From Argopecten irradians (lineage: Eukaryota; Mollusca; Bivalvia; Pectinida; Pectinidae), in contig NC_091134.1 in the NCBI RefSeq assembly GCF_041381155.1, positions 56,307,944-56,371,943 on the forward strand: a DNA stretch of 64,000 bases. The letters are read 5' to 3'. How positions within the stretch are numbered: position 1 is the stretch's first letter; each line of letters opens with the position of its first letter. Under the pieces are notes generated by a model that saw only the letters and a program-made list of their open reading frames with translations, was not told the origin of the DNA and searched no databases. The position numbers and the translations under genes were made by a program. Shown in pieces: positions 10,091 through 22,234 of this stretch.

Positions 10091-12984
10091 CTAAAACATT
10101 AGGAAAAATTATCTGTAGCAGAAATATCAATTGAAACATTATTCTGATAAAAGAATTCCTGTTGGTGCTGTTAGTTATGGATGTCTATAATCAGATGCTT
10201 ATTTGTAATAAATACTTAATTATTAAACAGTAGAATGTAGAACCTGATGTGACGATTACATGTCATAAAAATAGAAAGAATAGGCATACCTTAGGTTCCC
10301 TTGGTTAAATACTTCGATCATAATAGTATCTAGACAAGTCTTACGATATTGTTCATAAAAAAACTAAACACAAAATCTAAGTAAATGATTTTACTCCAGC
10401 AATTCTGAAAAGCAATGTCATTAAGACATGGATATCTTGATGTAACATCTCTTTGGACGATGATTAGTTGATAGAAAATGAATTTGTAATATATCTGTTA
10501 TTTCCTTCTAGACATTGCTTCACATGATAAACGTATTCCGTTAATTTAACGCTGAGCAATTCATTTTGAACAGACGGAGGACTAAATATTCTGTAATAAC
10601 ACAATATAAAGGAAGAATATCAATTATATCCTATGAATTTTGAACAAAATCCTATTTTAAAACTTGAAACAAATCAAATTTCTTCGAGCATAAAAAAGTA
10701 GAAGCCGATTACATAATTTTTCATTCGATCTTGTATCTTGTATTCCCCTCTGTATATCTGCAGGAAATAAATCCAGTGTAATTGTTTCTTATTCACTGAT
10801 AGTATGTTTGAATCTCTTTGCTACTGCTTCTGAAGCTAATTTATAGATACAATGTAGTATTTAAAAGTGTTTTGGTCACCCGTTATTTTATTACTTGTGT
10901 TTATTGCCTTTAGAATGTATACGATTACATTTATGTGTAACCGATATTACTGATATACTGTATCGATAATATGCTGATCTTACAACAAATGGTAGTTATA
11001 TTGGTGTCATAATTGGATGGATTTTTAACGTCTTATTTTTCTTCAGTAATTTATTGTAAACCGTAAACTTTGATAAATTAATGTATAAAAATCATTCAAA
11101 GTCCCTGGCAATCATGTATATTCCATTATGAGCATATACAGTAACACATGATTTATGCACTGTTATATTTCTTGTTTTTATGCTTTATGTATGTTTAGAT
11201 GAAAAGACATTAGAAGAGGTAGCTAGTAATTACTACTATCATTGTACAAATGTGAAATAAAGAATGGAAGCAAAAGTTTGGCTTCTTAGTTTGACTGTGT
11301 GTACTCATTTCACTGTATGGTAGACGTAAACATCTTGATTTTAAACAGTACTGCCAAAAGTCTATATATGTATTATATTGTCTATATATTGTCAATCTCT
11401 AAATGCTGGTAATGTTTTATCACGAATAACATATTAAAAGATGTTCTTTATTCATGACAATTACGGTAAATATATAACTTTAATGTTTCCAAAATATGAA
11501 CAAAAATCAAAATATTTTTTCAAGAAAAAAATACAGGGGAAATCTCAGAGTCATATTATTACAAACGATTAATCATTACATTAAATACCATACCTTTATA
11601 CTATCCTGCAATTGACTTTTTGATCACTTACCTTACATGTATAAACTGTCCACTTACACGAGATTGGCTAACACAACACACAACACGCCATGTGGCGTAA
11701 TCTAAACTTAACTGATGTTTCTGTCGTTTACAGAAATTTCATGGACGATGATACAATTGTTTTGAATATTCTTTCTTCACGACGGTCCATCGTGAATAAT
11801 TATATGCCATCACATTCAGAAAGATATCACTTGAATTAAACATACAATACGCTAAAACTAATCAACTAAAGATTATATAACAACAGTATGATATTGGTAT
11901 AGATATCATGAATTCGTCAAAATCTATAAAAAGAGTGTTGCTATTTACGGCCATTTTACGGAAATTCCCTTTTGCTATTTTGAACTCTATTTGCGCTTTT
12001 TGAAGTTATAGGAAAATTACGACATAATTCATGTATTACAGTGTAGTATTGCTGTAGTTCTTGTTTTACAATTATGTTCAGAATAACAGTTATAGCACTA
12101 GTGTTTTATCCCATACGTCGATCAAAACGATATCCCGTGGTTACTAGGGAAAAGATAATTCTCATCTTACAAAGGAAGTGTAAGGCAGCTCATGCGCAGT
12201 AGTCAATTACGCGACGTTTTAATCACACCCAAATTGAAAGAAAGATTTTGCGTGTCAACCCACACCTTGGGTTAACTAGCCAACTAACTAACTAACTAAC
12301 TAACTCTTTCACTCTGCTTGAGATATCCATGTCTACTAAATAGACCTACACTTTGTATGGTAAGATCATTTTATTTGGTACTTACCCACAACATTCCAAG
12401 TTAAATCAGCGCCGGATGTTATTGTAGCAAATATATATTAGTAACCGCCCCTTTACCAGGAAACCAATATACTATCATTCTCAGAACACAAACTGAAAAC
12501 GCAATTATATAATTATCAGAATTTGACTGTTTTTTGTTGGTTTTTGTTTAAGTTTCTTTTGTGACATTACTACGTCTCGTACTTAATTGACTCGTCCTTC
12601 TGCGATCATTACATGTAGCTCTATTAACTAATACAATACGATACTATTTAGTCCCTATAGTAACGTCAGTGCTATTTACATCCACATTGCATATTGGTCT
12701 GTATGTTTATAAATAACTCATGATCATCCACCGTACTACTTAGCTGTATCTATATTTAGTAAGTAACACTAGTTTTCTTATATCTGTGACTGGTTGTAAG
12801 CAAACCAGGTTTTATACACCAAAATCAGAAGATTCGTATATCTCTCATAAGCGGAACAATAATCCTTGATATTTTATTAATTGGCAGTGGTTTAGGATAA
12901 TGCATTACAAACATGTTATATGCACATATTTATATATTATATACATTGCTTACGAAACAAGTTATACAACTTATATAAATCACT
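10091..12984. other. non-coding AT-rich DNA with an (AACT)n microsatellite
   Basis: No exon with domain content was recognised on either strand. An (AACT) microsatellite lies at 12277-12305. Candidate 5' exons of the minus-strand IAP would be expected here, but none was convincing. Confidence 0.45.
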
Positions 12985-13132
12985 CTCGATGGCCCGGATG
13001 TAAGCGCGCGAGGGATCTTAGTGTGGGAGGAAACCGGAGTGCCCGTAGAAATCCCACGTGATCGGTCGGGCACTTACCGGGGCTAGGTGAAAGGCACGTG
13101 GCTTAAACACTACACCACCCGATCGCCCTATC
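12985..13132 (-). mobile_element. tRNA-derived SINE-like segment
   Basis: Read on the minus strand it begins GGGCGATCGGGTGGTGTAGT, which resembles the 5' end and A box of a tRNA, then runs through a GC-rich body with CCGGTTTCCTCCCACACTAA and ends near ATCCGGGCCATCGAG. The local GC content stands out from the AT-rich surroundings. Molluscan tRNA-derived SINEs have this layout. A canonical B box was not clear, so the family is not assigned. Confidence 0.5.
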
Positions 13133-14215
13133 TACATCTATATATGTGAGTGGTGTAGGAAGCATTTTTGAGTTGGCTGTTGTTGATTTCCCCGAAGATG
13201 TTTATCGAAGCAGGCAACAGTCCTTTCTCTGAAGTCAATATTAAAAAAAACAGCTAGCGTTATACTGAACGGCTCGTAAACCAACGTCAAATATTGATGG
13301 AAACTAAAGTACCATTCAGATCAAATAATCGATTTCGGGTGAGGATCTGATGAACGACTGGCATTAATATTGCATCCGTCACGTATAATTCAATCTATTT
13401 AAAATCATTTGTGTTTAAGCTTATTTACATATACGTACTTTGTATAAGGAGTCGTGAACAGAAAATACTTTGACCACCGTAAAATAAATAATGGTTTAAA
13501 ATGCGGATAAACTGAGTTACTCTAGTCGACTGAGAACATATAATCTTACATGAGATATAAGCAATTTTCTCCTGAACGTTAAGTGAATAGAAATGCTAAT
13601 AGTCATGTCTGAACTATATGTGTTGTTAGGTTCAGAAAAACTAGATCAAATGGTTGGTGCAGTATGAGATGTTGAACCATTTCTTATCTTTAAGTGTACA
13701 CGTTTTTTATGTCCACAAACCAAAATAATTGACATGAAACTAATCGTCGCTAAAATAAATGTACATGCAATGTCGCTTCTATTTTTTTATACTCTTACTA
13801 TAAATAGTTTTTTCATCAGGAAATACCCGTGTGCTATGTTTAGCCAAGCTACTGGATCTTTATGATAACATTAGAATTTAGGCAAATAGATCTGGATAAG
13901 GTTACATACATACAGCTATTTATACATTACATCACTGAAATACAAAACCACTGCAATTTGTTTCAGATATAAAACTTTTTTGTTGATAAAGTGTTTTTCC
14001 TTTACGATGCATGGACCTAGAGATGGTTTTAATGACATGGCTGGAATTTTAAAATGCGTTCAACATTTTATATCTAAGATAATTTACAAACAAAGGTAAA
14101 ATGATTTGGTTTCATATCGTTAGTTTGTACATCTTTACTATCATATTTTCCAAAGAAAATCAGGACACACACATACTATGGCCGATAGCAGCCTAACACA
14201 AATATATATTTAAAG
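13133..14215. other. non-coding
   Basis: AT-rich. Nothing recognised. Confidence 0.4.
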
Positions 14216-14400
14216 TAAATGTGTCACGCTGTTTTAGCAGCAAAACGTATTGACACAAAAATCTCCTAACACGAGAGATTTGTGTGTCATACTGTAACGT
14301 TAAACAGCGTGACACATTTTCATTTGCAGAGATTTTTTTGTCTCATTATGTTTTGTACAAAAATATCGGTACACATTTACTTTACTAGAGATTTTTGTGT
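14216..14400. repeat. nested hairpin element
   Basis: Outer arms aaatgtgtcacgctgttt (about 14217-14234) and aaacagcgtgacacattt (about 14302-14319) are perfect inverted copies. Inside them gacacaaaaatctc and gagatttgtgtgtc form a second hairpin. Further agatttttgtgtca copies follow to 14400. A small non-autonomous fold-back element is likely. Confidence 0.75.
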
Positions 14401-14612
14401 CATAGTATTTGGTGTTTAAACCAATAACTGATCATGAGCATCGCAGTTTAGCGTTAATATCGTTGATTAATTGCCTGCTTCACAATTACACGAATGTATA
14501 TATAATGGCATAAACTCACGTATACTAATAATACATTTTGATAGTTCGAACGTAAAATATAAACCAGGAGGAGATATGTTCAATATATTTCAAACATTCA
14601 TTTAAATGAGTT

Positions 14613-14861
14613 TTACCATATATGTAGCAATAAAATAAACGTCACCCAACTAGAACTTGAAACTTGACACCAACATTTCCGTGCTAAATCCAGTTTTTTT
14701 GAAATCCACCAATACTCTGCGATAATGGCTCGAAATTTTCTATGAAGCATGGCGCACGTGGTGGATAATGTCTGATATTCGACTGCTATATATACTGTTA
14801 AAACAAATCTAAATATAGATGCAGGGATTTCCTGAGGAAGTATTTTTGGAATTTTGCCCAT
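14613..14861 (-). CDS. possible F-box-containing exon or relic
   Basis: An 82-codon frame starting with ATG contains LPQEIPASIFRFV, then LSTTCAMLHRKFRAII, then YWWISKKLDL. Spacing and hydrophobic pattern follow an F-box (LPxEI..IF.F....LS..C..L...F..I....W...KLDL). F-box proteins recruit SKP1 in SCF ubiquitin ligases. No downstream repeat domain or clear splice donor was found, so it may be a lone exon, a relic, or chance. Confidence 0.3.
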   Translation of the reverse strand: MGKIPKILPQEIPASIFRFVLTVYIAVEYQTLSTTCAMLHRKFRAIIAEYWWISKKLDLARKCWCQVSSSSWVTFILLLHIW

Positions 14862-15497
14862 ACCTTTGACATACAGGCTACATGGTTACTTCAAGAAGGT
14901 AATAGATTTTGTTCATTTTAATACCTACACTGTGATGCTACCGATTTTCTCTACCGTCAGTTCTCTACCAACAAAACACGTGATCTCCGTAAATGATCAT
15001 GCAAAAAGTGAAAAAAAGCATGACGTAATCAGTGACTGTAAACAGTATACAGTGAAAACCTTTGGATTTGTCTCTACTAAATCTTAGTATTGTGGAATTT
15101 AATAGTATACAAGTATTCGAGGCTATTCATATTAGATACGGGAAGTCCTTGGATTTACATGCACTGGAGAAATAGAATTACATGTAAAAAGGGTTTATCA
15201 GATCATCGCATTTTATCACGGTGTGTGTTTGTATCATTACGGTGTTTCAATATGTATTCTCTGGAACTCAAAGTGTGTCTATTTGTGTTAAATATGGCAT
15301 ACATCGTCGGACAGTTTTACTGGATATGGTATATAATGGAATTATTCATTGTATCCCGAAGGAGATTCGGCTACTATAGACGGTATATCCCTGTGTAAAT
15401 CTCCCTGAAACAGCTAGAGTATTGTACATAATATCTCAGGTTTGGTCCAGTGAAGTATCGTGGAATTGTACTAGATATCCTATTACTACAGTTGTAG

Positions 15498-17224
15498 GGT
15501 GGCTTATTTGTGCCATTTCGTGTTTTCGTCTTTTTGCTCCCGAAAAAGACGAGAATTAAGAAACCTTAAATTTCGTCTTTTCGTCTTTTCGCCCCGAAAA
15601 GACGAAATTTAACAAATTCAAATTTCGTCTTTTCCCGGCGAAAAGACGAAAAGACGAAAAGTCAAACACGAAAAGACGAAAGTGATACACGCTAATTAGC
15701 GACTTTGATTCTCGTCTTTTCGCCTTCAAAAATCTCGCCTTTTCGTTAACAAATTAACAAACCTTAATTTTCGTCTTTTCGCTCGGAAAAGACGGAAAAA
15801 TTAACAAACCTTAAATTTTCGTCTTTTTCGCCCGAAAAAGACGAAAATTAACAAACCTTAAATTTCGTCTTTTCGCCTCGAAAAGACGAAATTTAACAAA
15901 CCTTAATTTTCGTCTTTTCGTCTTTTCGCCCCGAAAAGACGAAATTTAATAAATTTAAATTTCGTCCTTTTCGCTGCGAAAAGACAAAAATACGAAAAGT
16001 CAAACACGAAAAAGACGAAAGTGATACACGCTAATTAGCGACTTGATTCTCGTCTTTTCACGTTCAAAAATCTCGTCTTTTCGTGTTTTCATCTTTTCGC
16101 CCCGAAAAGACGAAAATTAACAAACCTCATTCAATTTTCGTCTTTTCGTCTTCCGGTCCGTTTTGAAATCATTTTTTATTCTTAATATTGACCTAATTGT
16201 TCAATATGGAAGCATCAAAGTAGTTTATGATTACAATCAATTTATTAGATTGATAGTATTACAAGGTTCTTCATCAATAATTAAGATAAGAAGTTTTAAA
16301 ACAGAAGTCAACATGTATGTTTACAGCAGTTACGTAGATTTCTCACACGTGGCATGTGCCACGTGCCACTAACAGATTCATCATTCCGCAAATCTTTTAG
16401 CTTGATCGATACATTTTTTCAGATTAATTAATATCTTATTTTTTGTGATCTAATCGCCCTATTTAGCAATTACGCTTATCAAAACATTGCCGTGTATATG
16501 TTAGGCACATATTGAACTTAAGATGCTAAACATAGCACTTACAGAAGTTGTCTCCCCTACACAACTTGAAAAAAAGTTGTCGGCGGGTAATATTTAAAAG
16601 CGTTTGAACCACAGATCAACTCGTTAACAAAATAATTATTATGAAAGACAATTCGTGAAGACTTCGAGTTAAAGAAAGGGAAGGACTTGTACCAAGAATT
16701 TGCTCAAATACAGTTAATTATAACAGTCAATTAGTAGGTAACAATGTACTGTGTATTATTTGAAAAGACATTTTGACTACATACATGACATAGTCTTTAT
16801 CATAATTGTACATTAGAAATGACATTATAATCTCCGTCGTATATGAAAGATGACAAAGTATATCCGTAATTTGTAATTTTTCGGGGCGAAAAGGGTAAAA
16901 GACGAAAAGACAAAAATTACAGTCTGTTGATTTTCGTCTTCTCGGGCGAAAAGACAAAAGACAAAAATTAAGGTTTGTTAATTTTCGTCTTTTCGGGGCG
17001 AAAAGACGAGATTTTTGAAGGCGAAAAGACGAAAATTAATGGCGCTTTATTAGCGTGCTTCACTTTCGTCTTTTCGTGTTTGACTTTTCGTCTTTTCGCC
17101 GCGAAATTTGTTAATTTTCGTCTTTCGTGGCGAAAAGACGAAAAAGACGAGAATTAAGATATTTAATTTTCGTCTTTTCGGGGCGAAAAGGACGAAAAGA
17201 CGAAAATGGCATAAATCAGCCACC
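15498..17224. mobile_element. 1.7 kb fold-back element with long palindrome-rich terminal inverted repeats
   Basis: The left end reads GGTGGCTTATTTGTGCCATT and the right end, reverse complemented, reads GGTGGCTGATTTATGCCATT. From each end inward (15498-16160 and 16870-17224) the DNA is made of short units ttcgtcttttcg-ccccgaaaagacgaaa-ttaacaaacctt, each itself an inverted repeat. Both arms also share a block around cacgctaattagcgac. The 700 bp centre is ordinary AT-rich sequence with no transposase. This matches the design of Foldback-type elements. No clear target-site duplication was seen. Open frames rich in RLSWRKDE-like residues are repeat artefacts. Confidence 0.8.
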
Positions 17225-17522
17225 GTATATTACTGCCATTTATCAGCTGCATCGATCAATAGTCCCCCACAATACTTTAATGTATACTCTCTAATGTGTT
17301 GTTTCTTGATATAGAATCAACTAAGTTTTACTGTAATAAGTCAATCAAATCTTATTTTAAATGTATTTCTTGTATTTGTCATTTTGAAAAAAAAATCTCG
17401 TTTCTCGTCGTATATGGCATGGGTGTCAGAATTTAAAATATAATATAATAACCTTTCAATATTTCTTATATTAATAAGATTTATTATCTAATGTAAATAT
17501 ATGGCTTTAATGTATTTTTCTA

Positions 17523-17777
17523 ATTTTCATAGCGGCTATACATAGCAGAAGCTATCTCCATATCTTCCGTGGAGCGCTAACGCGCTCCACGGGATATGCA
17601 GATAGCTTCTGCTATTCATAGCCGCTGATGAAAATGAATGTTAAAGGATTGCTGATCATTTTTACAGTATAATGTTTGTATGTGGGTATAATTATATTAA
17701 CGATTGAATGTATTTTTCTAATTTTCATAGCGGCTATAAAATAGCAGAAGCTATCTACATATCTTCCGTGGAGCGCG
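17523..17777. repeat. palindromic MITE-like hairpin and a direct half copy
   Basis: 17523-17635 is a near-perfect inverted repeat with arms of ~53 bp (attttcatagcggctat ... agcagaagctatct ... cgtggagcgc). A direct copy of the left arm with its flank (aatgtatttttctaatttt) lies at 17706-17777 and stops at the hairpin apex, so the second copy is a half element or the product of an incomplete duplication. Confidence 0.85.
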
Positions 17778-18150
17778 TTTATGGTAATTTGATGTCTTGC
17801 TTTCAGCAAAACAGGCCTTTGACTAAAATAGATATAAAGAAACCATCTATTTGTATACTAAATAGTGTGTCACAGTATTACACACATATATATGTGTACA
17901 ATTGTAGATGTCTGTATACATGTGCTTGTTTGTATCTATGGAGCAAAAGCAATTTAAATATTTTTGTTATCTTCCCAGTATCTGCTGTGGCCATGATTTT
18001 ATGTAAATAATCAGACTTATTATCAGATAAATTCATATAGGAATCGTGCATACAGATATTTAATGATCTTAAACAAAAACAGATGAGCTTATTATAAAAT
18101 ATTAATATGTACATTAACAAAAAGTTTTTGTTTTTGTTTCTTTGTTTTAG

Positions 18151-21100
18151 GGCAATATGGTGAGGCCTTGCATACGCGGTGAGTACATGTATTAAAAGTA
18201 TATTCAATATTTGTTTCTCATAAATATCTTTTTTATACTATTTTATGACTGGATGGAGGATAGTGTTCAACATCGTATTTTCTACCGTGCGTCTGACTTG
18301 ACCAAAATAAAAGTGTTCTTCCGATTTGTAAAGAAATAATGTGAATATATTCCCCTGTTTGCGTAACAAATATAAATTCCTATTAACAGCCATTTAAGGA
18401 CGAGCCAGGTTTGTTTGCAGAGGAAAACCGGAGTTTTTCGAACATCGAACTCACATTTGTTCGAACGCACAACCAAGAAGTGAGAGGCTTGTGTTAATGT
18501 ATATCGCGACGATGATTACCACTCGGCTACAGCATATTGTATCGTAATATTTCATAATATTCAAATGATGACAATGGCAGCTTTACATCAACCTTTAGCA
18601 TTGGTTGTAGAAAACGATACATTCCCTCCTCTTCAAGGGATCTAGTTTAACTCCTAATGAGACCAACAAACCGGAGTGAAATGCGGTAAGTAATGGACAA
18701 AAACGATTTATTGAGTCAACATCCTAATTTAATACTGTGTGGATGTGGTTTTCTTCCCCGGAAATCATAACTTTAAGAAAAGATTACTAGGTAATTATAA
18801 AACTGCTGGTATAAAAACTAGAAACCACAATAAAAATGTGAAAAGGAATAACAAATGAGTGAAAATAAGGTTTGATATTTAACTTGTTTATGGGCCGATT
18901 GAATAACCGCACATGATACTAATGGTAGAATATTTTTCGGAATAATTCCCATGTATATCCTGTTCAAACGATAAAACTACTTCATATGAAAAATATTCTT
19001 ACTCTCGTACATTTGATTCCTTACGCATTTTGAGACTCAGACGCCGTCAGAACCGAATGATATTGAGTGTGAACCATAATCCGATTGCCTTTTGGACCAT
19101 GGTGATGATGTACCCGAGATTCTCGTCGAGAAAAGGTAAACTTTTATTTCAACAGAAAACATAAAAAAAATAACATCGACCTCTAACCATTCCGAGTGTA
19201 TCTGAAGCATTTAACGGTTTTATAGGAATCTACGTTCTGTTGACTAGATTCTGGTAGTGCGGAGATTTTAGAAATTAATACATGGTAACGACAATTATAT
19301 CACTATATAATACTTTTTACACCAACGCTTCCAGTCAATATCAATATCTGCAGACCGATACCATGTCCAATATTCTCCCGACCAAACATAGCAAACAGAT
19401 AAAAATCGCTAATGTTTTTTAAAAGACAGACATCGGCACAGCAAAATATTCCGTTAAACTTGTATCATGAGGGCAGCCATGGAACTTACCATTCGAGTTT
19501 CTAGTTACAACATCTGATGCCTATACTTGCATATTACTCCTATTTGAAATGAAAAACACACACTTATTCAGTTTTACATTTATCTAGCAGTATCACTAGA
19601 AATTGGAAGCAAACATATTTCAGATTAGGTTAATATGTTGAAAGCTTCCAATAATCAGTAAGTGTGACACTTAAATAACATTAGCTAGAATGTTACTCAA
19701 ATTGAGTCAATTGTAATGACAGTATTTTAAGGAGAAGTATATAAATATAGTACTGTATTACCATTTTTATCATGAAACAACTATATATAACTAAAACAAA
19801 TTATGTTTCAGGAGTATTGTTTAATGTCTGCACTAGTTGATTAATGGCTAGTCATAAGTATGGTATACCTAATTAGTTAACTACGCAACAATTGGAAATT
19901 ATTAAAATATATTGTTTTGTATCTCTTATAGGCATCGAACACGACCTAGCCGTTCATGCTCAAAGCAACAATAATGGTCCTCATATAATAACAAGCCGAG
20001 GAACGGTAACCATTTTTATACACAGTCCACAAACAGAAAAACAAAGAATTAAAACAATTGAAAATGACCACCGTAAGGTGACAAATTTATCATAAAACTC
20101 ATATCAAAGTAATATAATAATAGTATACAAAAAAAATTGACACAATTTTAGTGTCATCTATCATAAAAGTTTGAAAGCACTTCAACGTTTCTCGTGTGCA
20201 TGTATTTACTCAGATCTTGTCGGACAGAGATATTTATCATAATAATTTCATCTACTAAATTTAGAAATAAACAGATAGATATTTTTGTCCTATTTTGAAG
20301 AAATTTGAAGCATATTATGATGATAAGGCATATCGTGTTGACGATTTGATTCTTAAAAAACTACAATGTTCTACATGAATTTCTTTGTTTTAGCGGAAGC
20401 TTGAACCAGCCGGCAAGATAAAAGGACATCGATGGTTGACGGTAATTATTACCCTGTGAAATATAGGTTTTAAACTAGTGTAATCTACTTCAAATTGCTT
20501 GAGTAAAAGTTTCGCTCGAGCAGACACTCACCTCGGGTTAACTGCACTATTGTTTCACAATGGGCATGCCCAGTATATACCTAAGAGAACATAGAGAGAC
20601 CAGAGACCAAATGAGTTCACACTACAGATATTATTAATAAAGGAAATGTGTTATTATTTACTGGAGAAACAACCATTGTTTGATATAATTTTTTTTATAT
20701 TTTTGTTTTATTTCCAGGTATTATGTTTGTGTCTAATGATTACAACATCCTGTACTGATGACAGAGAGCTGGTCAGTATGCGCGATAAAACTTTCACACA
20801 TTTAGCATGTGCCACCTTATCCGAAATAGGTTCAAATTATTATACCAGATTCTCAGCGACAGCTACCTCACAATAACAACATTAACTCAACAAATGACCT
20901 ATGAAATACTAATAGGCTTAATAGGATCGGAACTCAAACACAAGATAGACGTAAACGGACGATATTTTTACATAAAAACAAGGACGATATTTTGACACAA
21001 TTTCTTTTTTGCCAAAACTTATCAAACTGAATAATATATAAGAAAACCTAATGAATAAATAACTATATTTTCTGAGGTTGTATGACAATTTGACTCATGT

Positions 21101-22234
21101 ACCAAAATTAACACAATGTAATGATAGTGTTGTTTAGTAGGTAATTTCACAAGTTTAAACTATAGCTTACAGAGTACCTTAAGTTTAAAAGTTATTGAGT
21201 TCCTCACTGACCGTATATATAGTAATTATTTTATATATTTCAGGAACAGATCGAAATAGCCAGGCCGCCTATCAAAATATCATGGACGAACTCGCAGTAT
21301 AGCATTTGCAGGTGTCAACAATGCTGCAAAAAAGTAAGCTGTTTTCGTTTCCGCCAGCACACACATTTGTTGTTGACCTGTGTGATTTAGTCTTCATTTA
21401 CAGGTTTCTGGATGCCGTTGAAAAAATGAAGAACGCACAGTATATACGGAAGAGTTTTCTTAATTGACAACTGAACTGAACAATTATCACAAATATCTAC
21501 TAGGACGGTTCCTAGTTTTACTTATAGGTAAAAGTTAACGTTTATATTTATTATGTATGAACATATCTGTGGATTTTATTTATCAAGTGACTTGAAATGG
21601 AAAACATTGAGTGAAATTAGCTAAGATATACACAGAAAACACATGGAATACGTTTCTTTGAAACAGTGTGTTATAGTCATACCAACCCCCACCATTCTGT
21701 CAGTTTAAACATTCGCAAATCTCCTAACTCAAATAGTAAGCCGAATATATCTAAGCGGTCGAAAAGGTACTCGACAGTCCTTCCTGACGACAACCGAAAA
21801 TTGGATGTTAGGAATGTAGTTTCGCGCCAAATTACTTTCTGTGACATCATTTATAACGAATTAAACCTAACATAACATCCGGGAACTCATATCGATGGCC
21901 TAAAATATCACAGTACCACTATTAATAGTGAAGATCCACATAGTCAACTAACGCGCGGTAATTAGGATGAATGTAGTAATAAGAAAACTAATAACTTTAT
22001 TACTAACAATTTTAACTATTACGTATTACTTTCTCCCATTTTAGAAATTAAAACCATTTCAGAAAAGAAGTGGTCTTTATAAAGCATCAATTTCATTTGT
22101 ATATCTTAATTATAATTACTAAAAACTTAATGAAATTGAACCGATATACATGTAGAAATCTAGCTGGAAACACTATTATGTTTTGCAGGTTGAGAACCAT
22201 ATGAAACCTGTGAATCGTGAGAATACTCCTCTAG
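18151..22234 (+). CDS. candidate unidentified multi-exon gene (exon-like segments, plus strand)
   Basis: A series of short open segments, each with a pyrimidine-rich AG acceptor and a GT donor: 18151-18178, 19932-20077, 20394-20441, 20718-20771, 21244-21333. Read in this order the phases fit (28 nt leaving one base; two bases in and phase 0 out; then three phase-0 exons). The predicted product starts GNMVRPCIRG, contains HDLAVHAQSNNNGPHIITSR, a hydrophobic VLCLCLMITTSC stretch, and a Cys-rich CRCQQCCKK end. Two more segments, 21667-21875 and 22189-22234, do not join in phase with 21333. I do not recognise the family. The codon content looks protein-like, but chance or a decayed gene is possible. 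Confidence 0.3.
18400..18541 (-). mobile_element. tRNA-derived SINE-like segment
   Basis: On the minus strand GTAGCCGAGTGGTAATC matches an A box and, about 45 bp on, GTTGTGCGTTCGAAC matches a B box, the spacing of a tRNA-derived pol III promoter. The following body contains ACTCCGGTTTTCCTCTGC. It is too long and too diverged to be a functional tRNA. Confidence 0.55.
19932..20077 (+). CDS. best exon-like segment of the unidentified gene
   Basis: Acceptor CTTATAG and donor AAG/GTGACA bound 146 nt. The frame encodes IEHDLAVHAQSNNNGPHIIT then SRGTVTIFIHSPQTEKQRI and continues open. No domain recognised. It is listed because its composition is more protein-like than the surrounding AT-rich DNA. 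Confidence 0.35.
21244..21333 (+). CDS. exon-like segment with Cys cluster
   Basis: Exactly 90 nt between TTTCAG and AAA/GTAAGC. It encodes EQIEIARPPIKISWTNSQYS then ICRCQQCCKK. A further acceptor at 21402-21403 would add VSGCR and a stop, a possible C-terminus. Family unknown. Confidence 0.3.
21667..21875 (+). CDS. exon-like open segment, Ser/Asn/Lys rich
   Basis: Follows GAAACAG and stays open for 68 codons to TAA. It contains HHSVSLNIRKSPNSNSKPNI and SKRSKRYSTVLPDDNRKLDV. The composition is like the disordered regions of the IAP exons, but no homologous stretch was found. It needs one base from a preceding exon, which the segment ending at 21333 does not provide. Confidence 0.25.

Noticed and set aside
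12985..13132. Functional tRNA gene
   Set aside because: Only the A-box half resembles a tRNA; length and body fit a SINE-type element better.
15090..15398. 102-codon plus-strand open frame
   Set aside because: AT-rich composition, no domain, no splice context, and mixed hydrophobic/basic residues as expected by chance.
16163..16372. 69-codon frame in the centre of the fold-back element
   Set aside because: No transposase motif and AT-rich chance composition.
18400..18541. Functional tRNA gene
   Set aside because: A and B boxes are present, but acceptor and anticodon stems do not fold into a tRNA and unrelated sequence follows.
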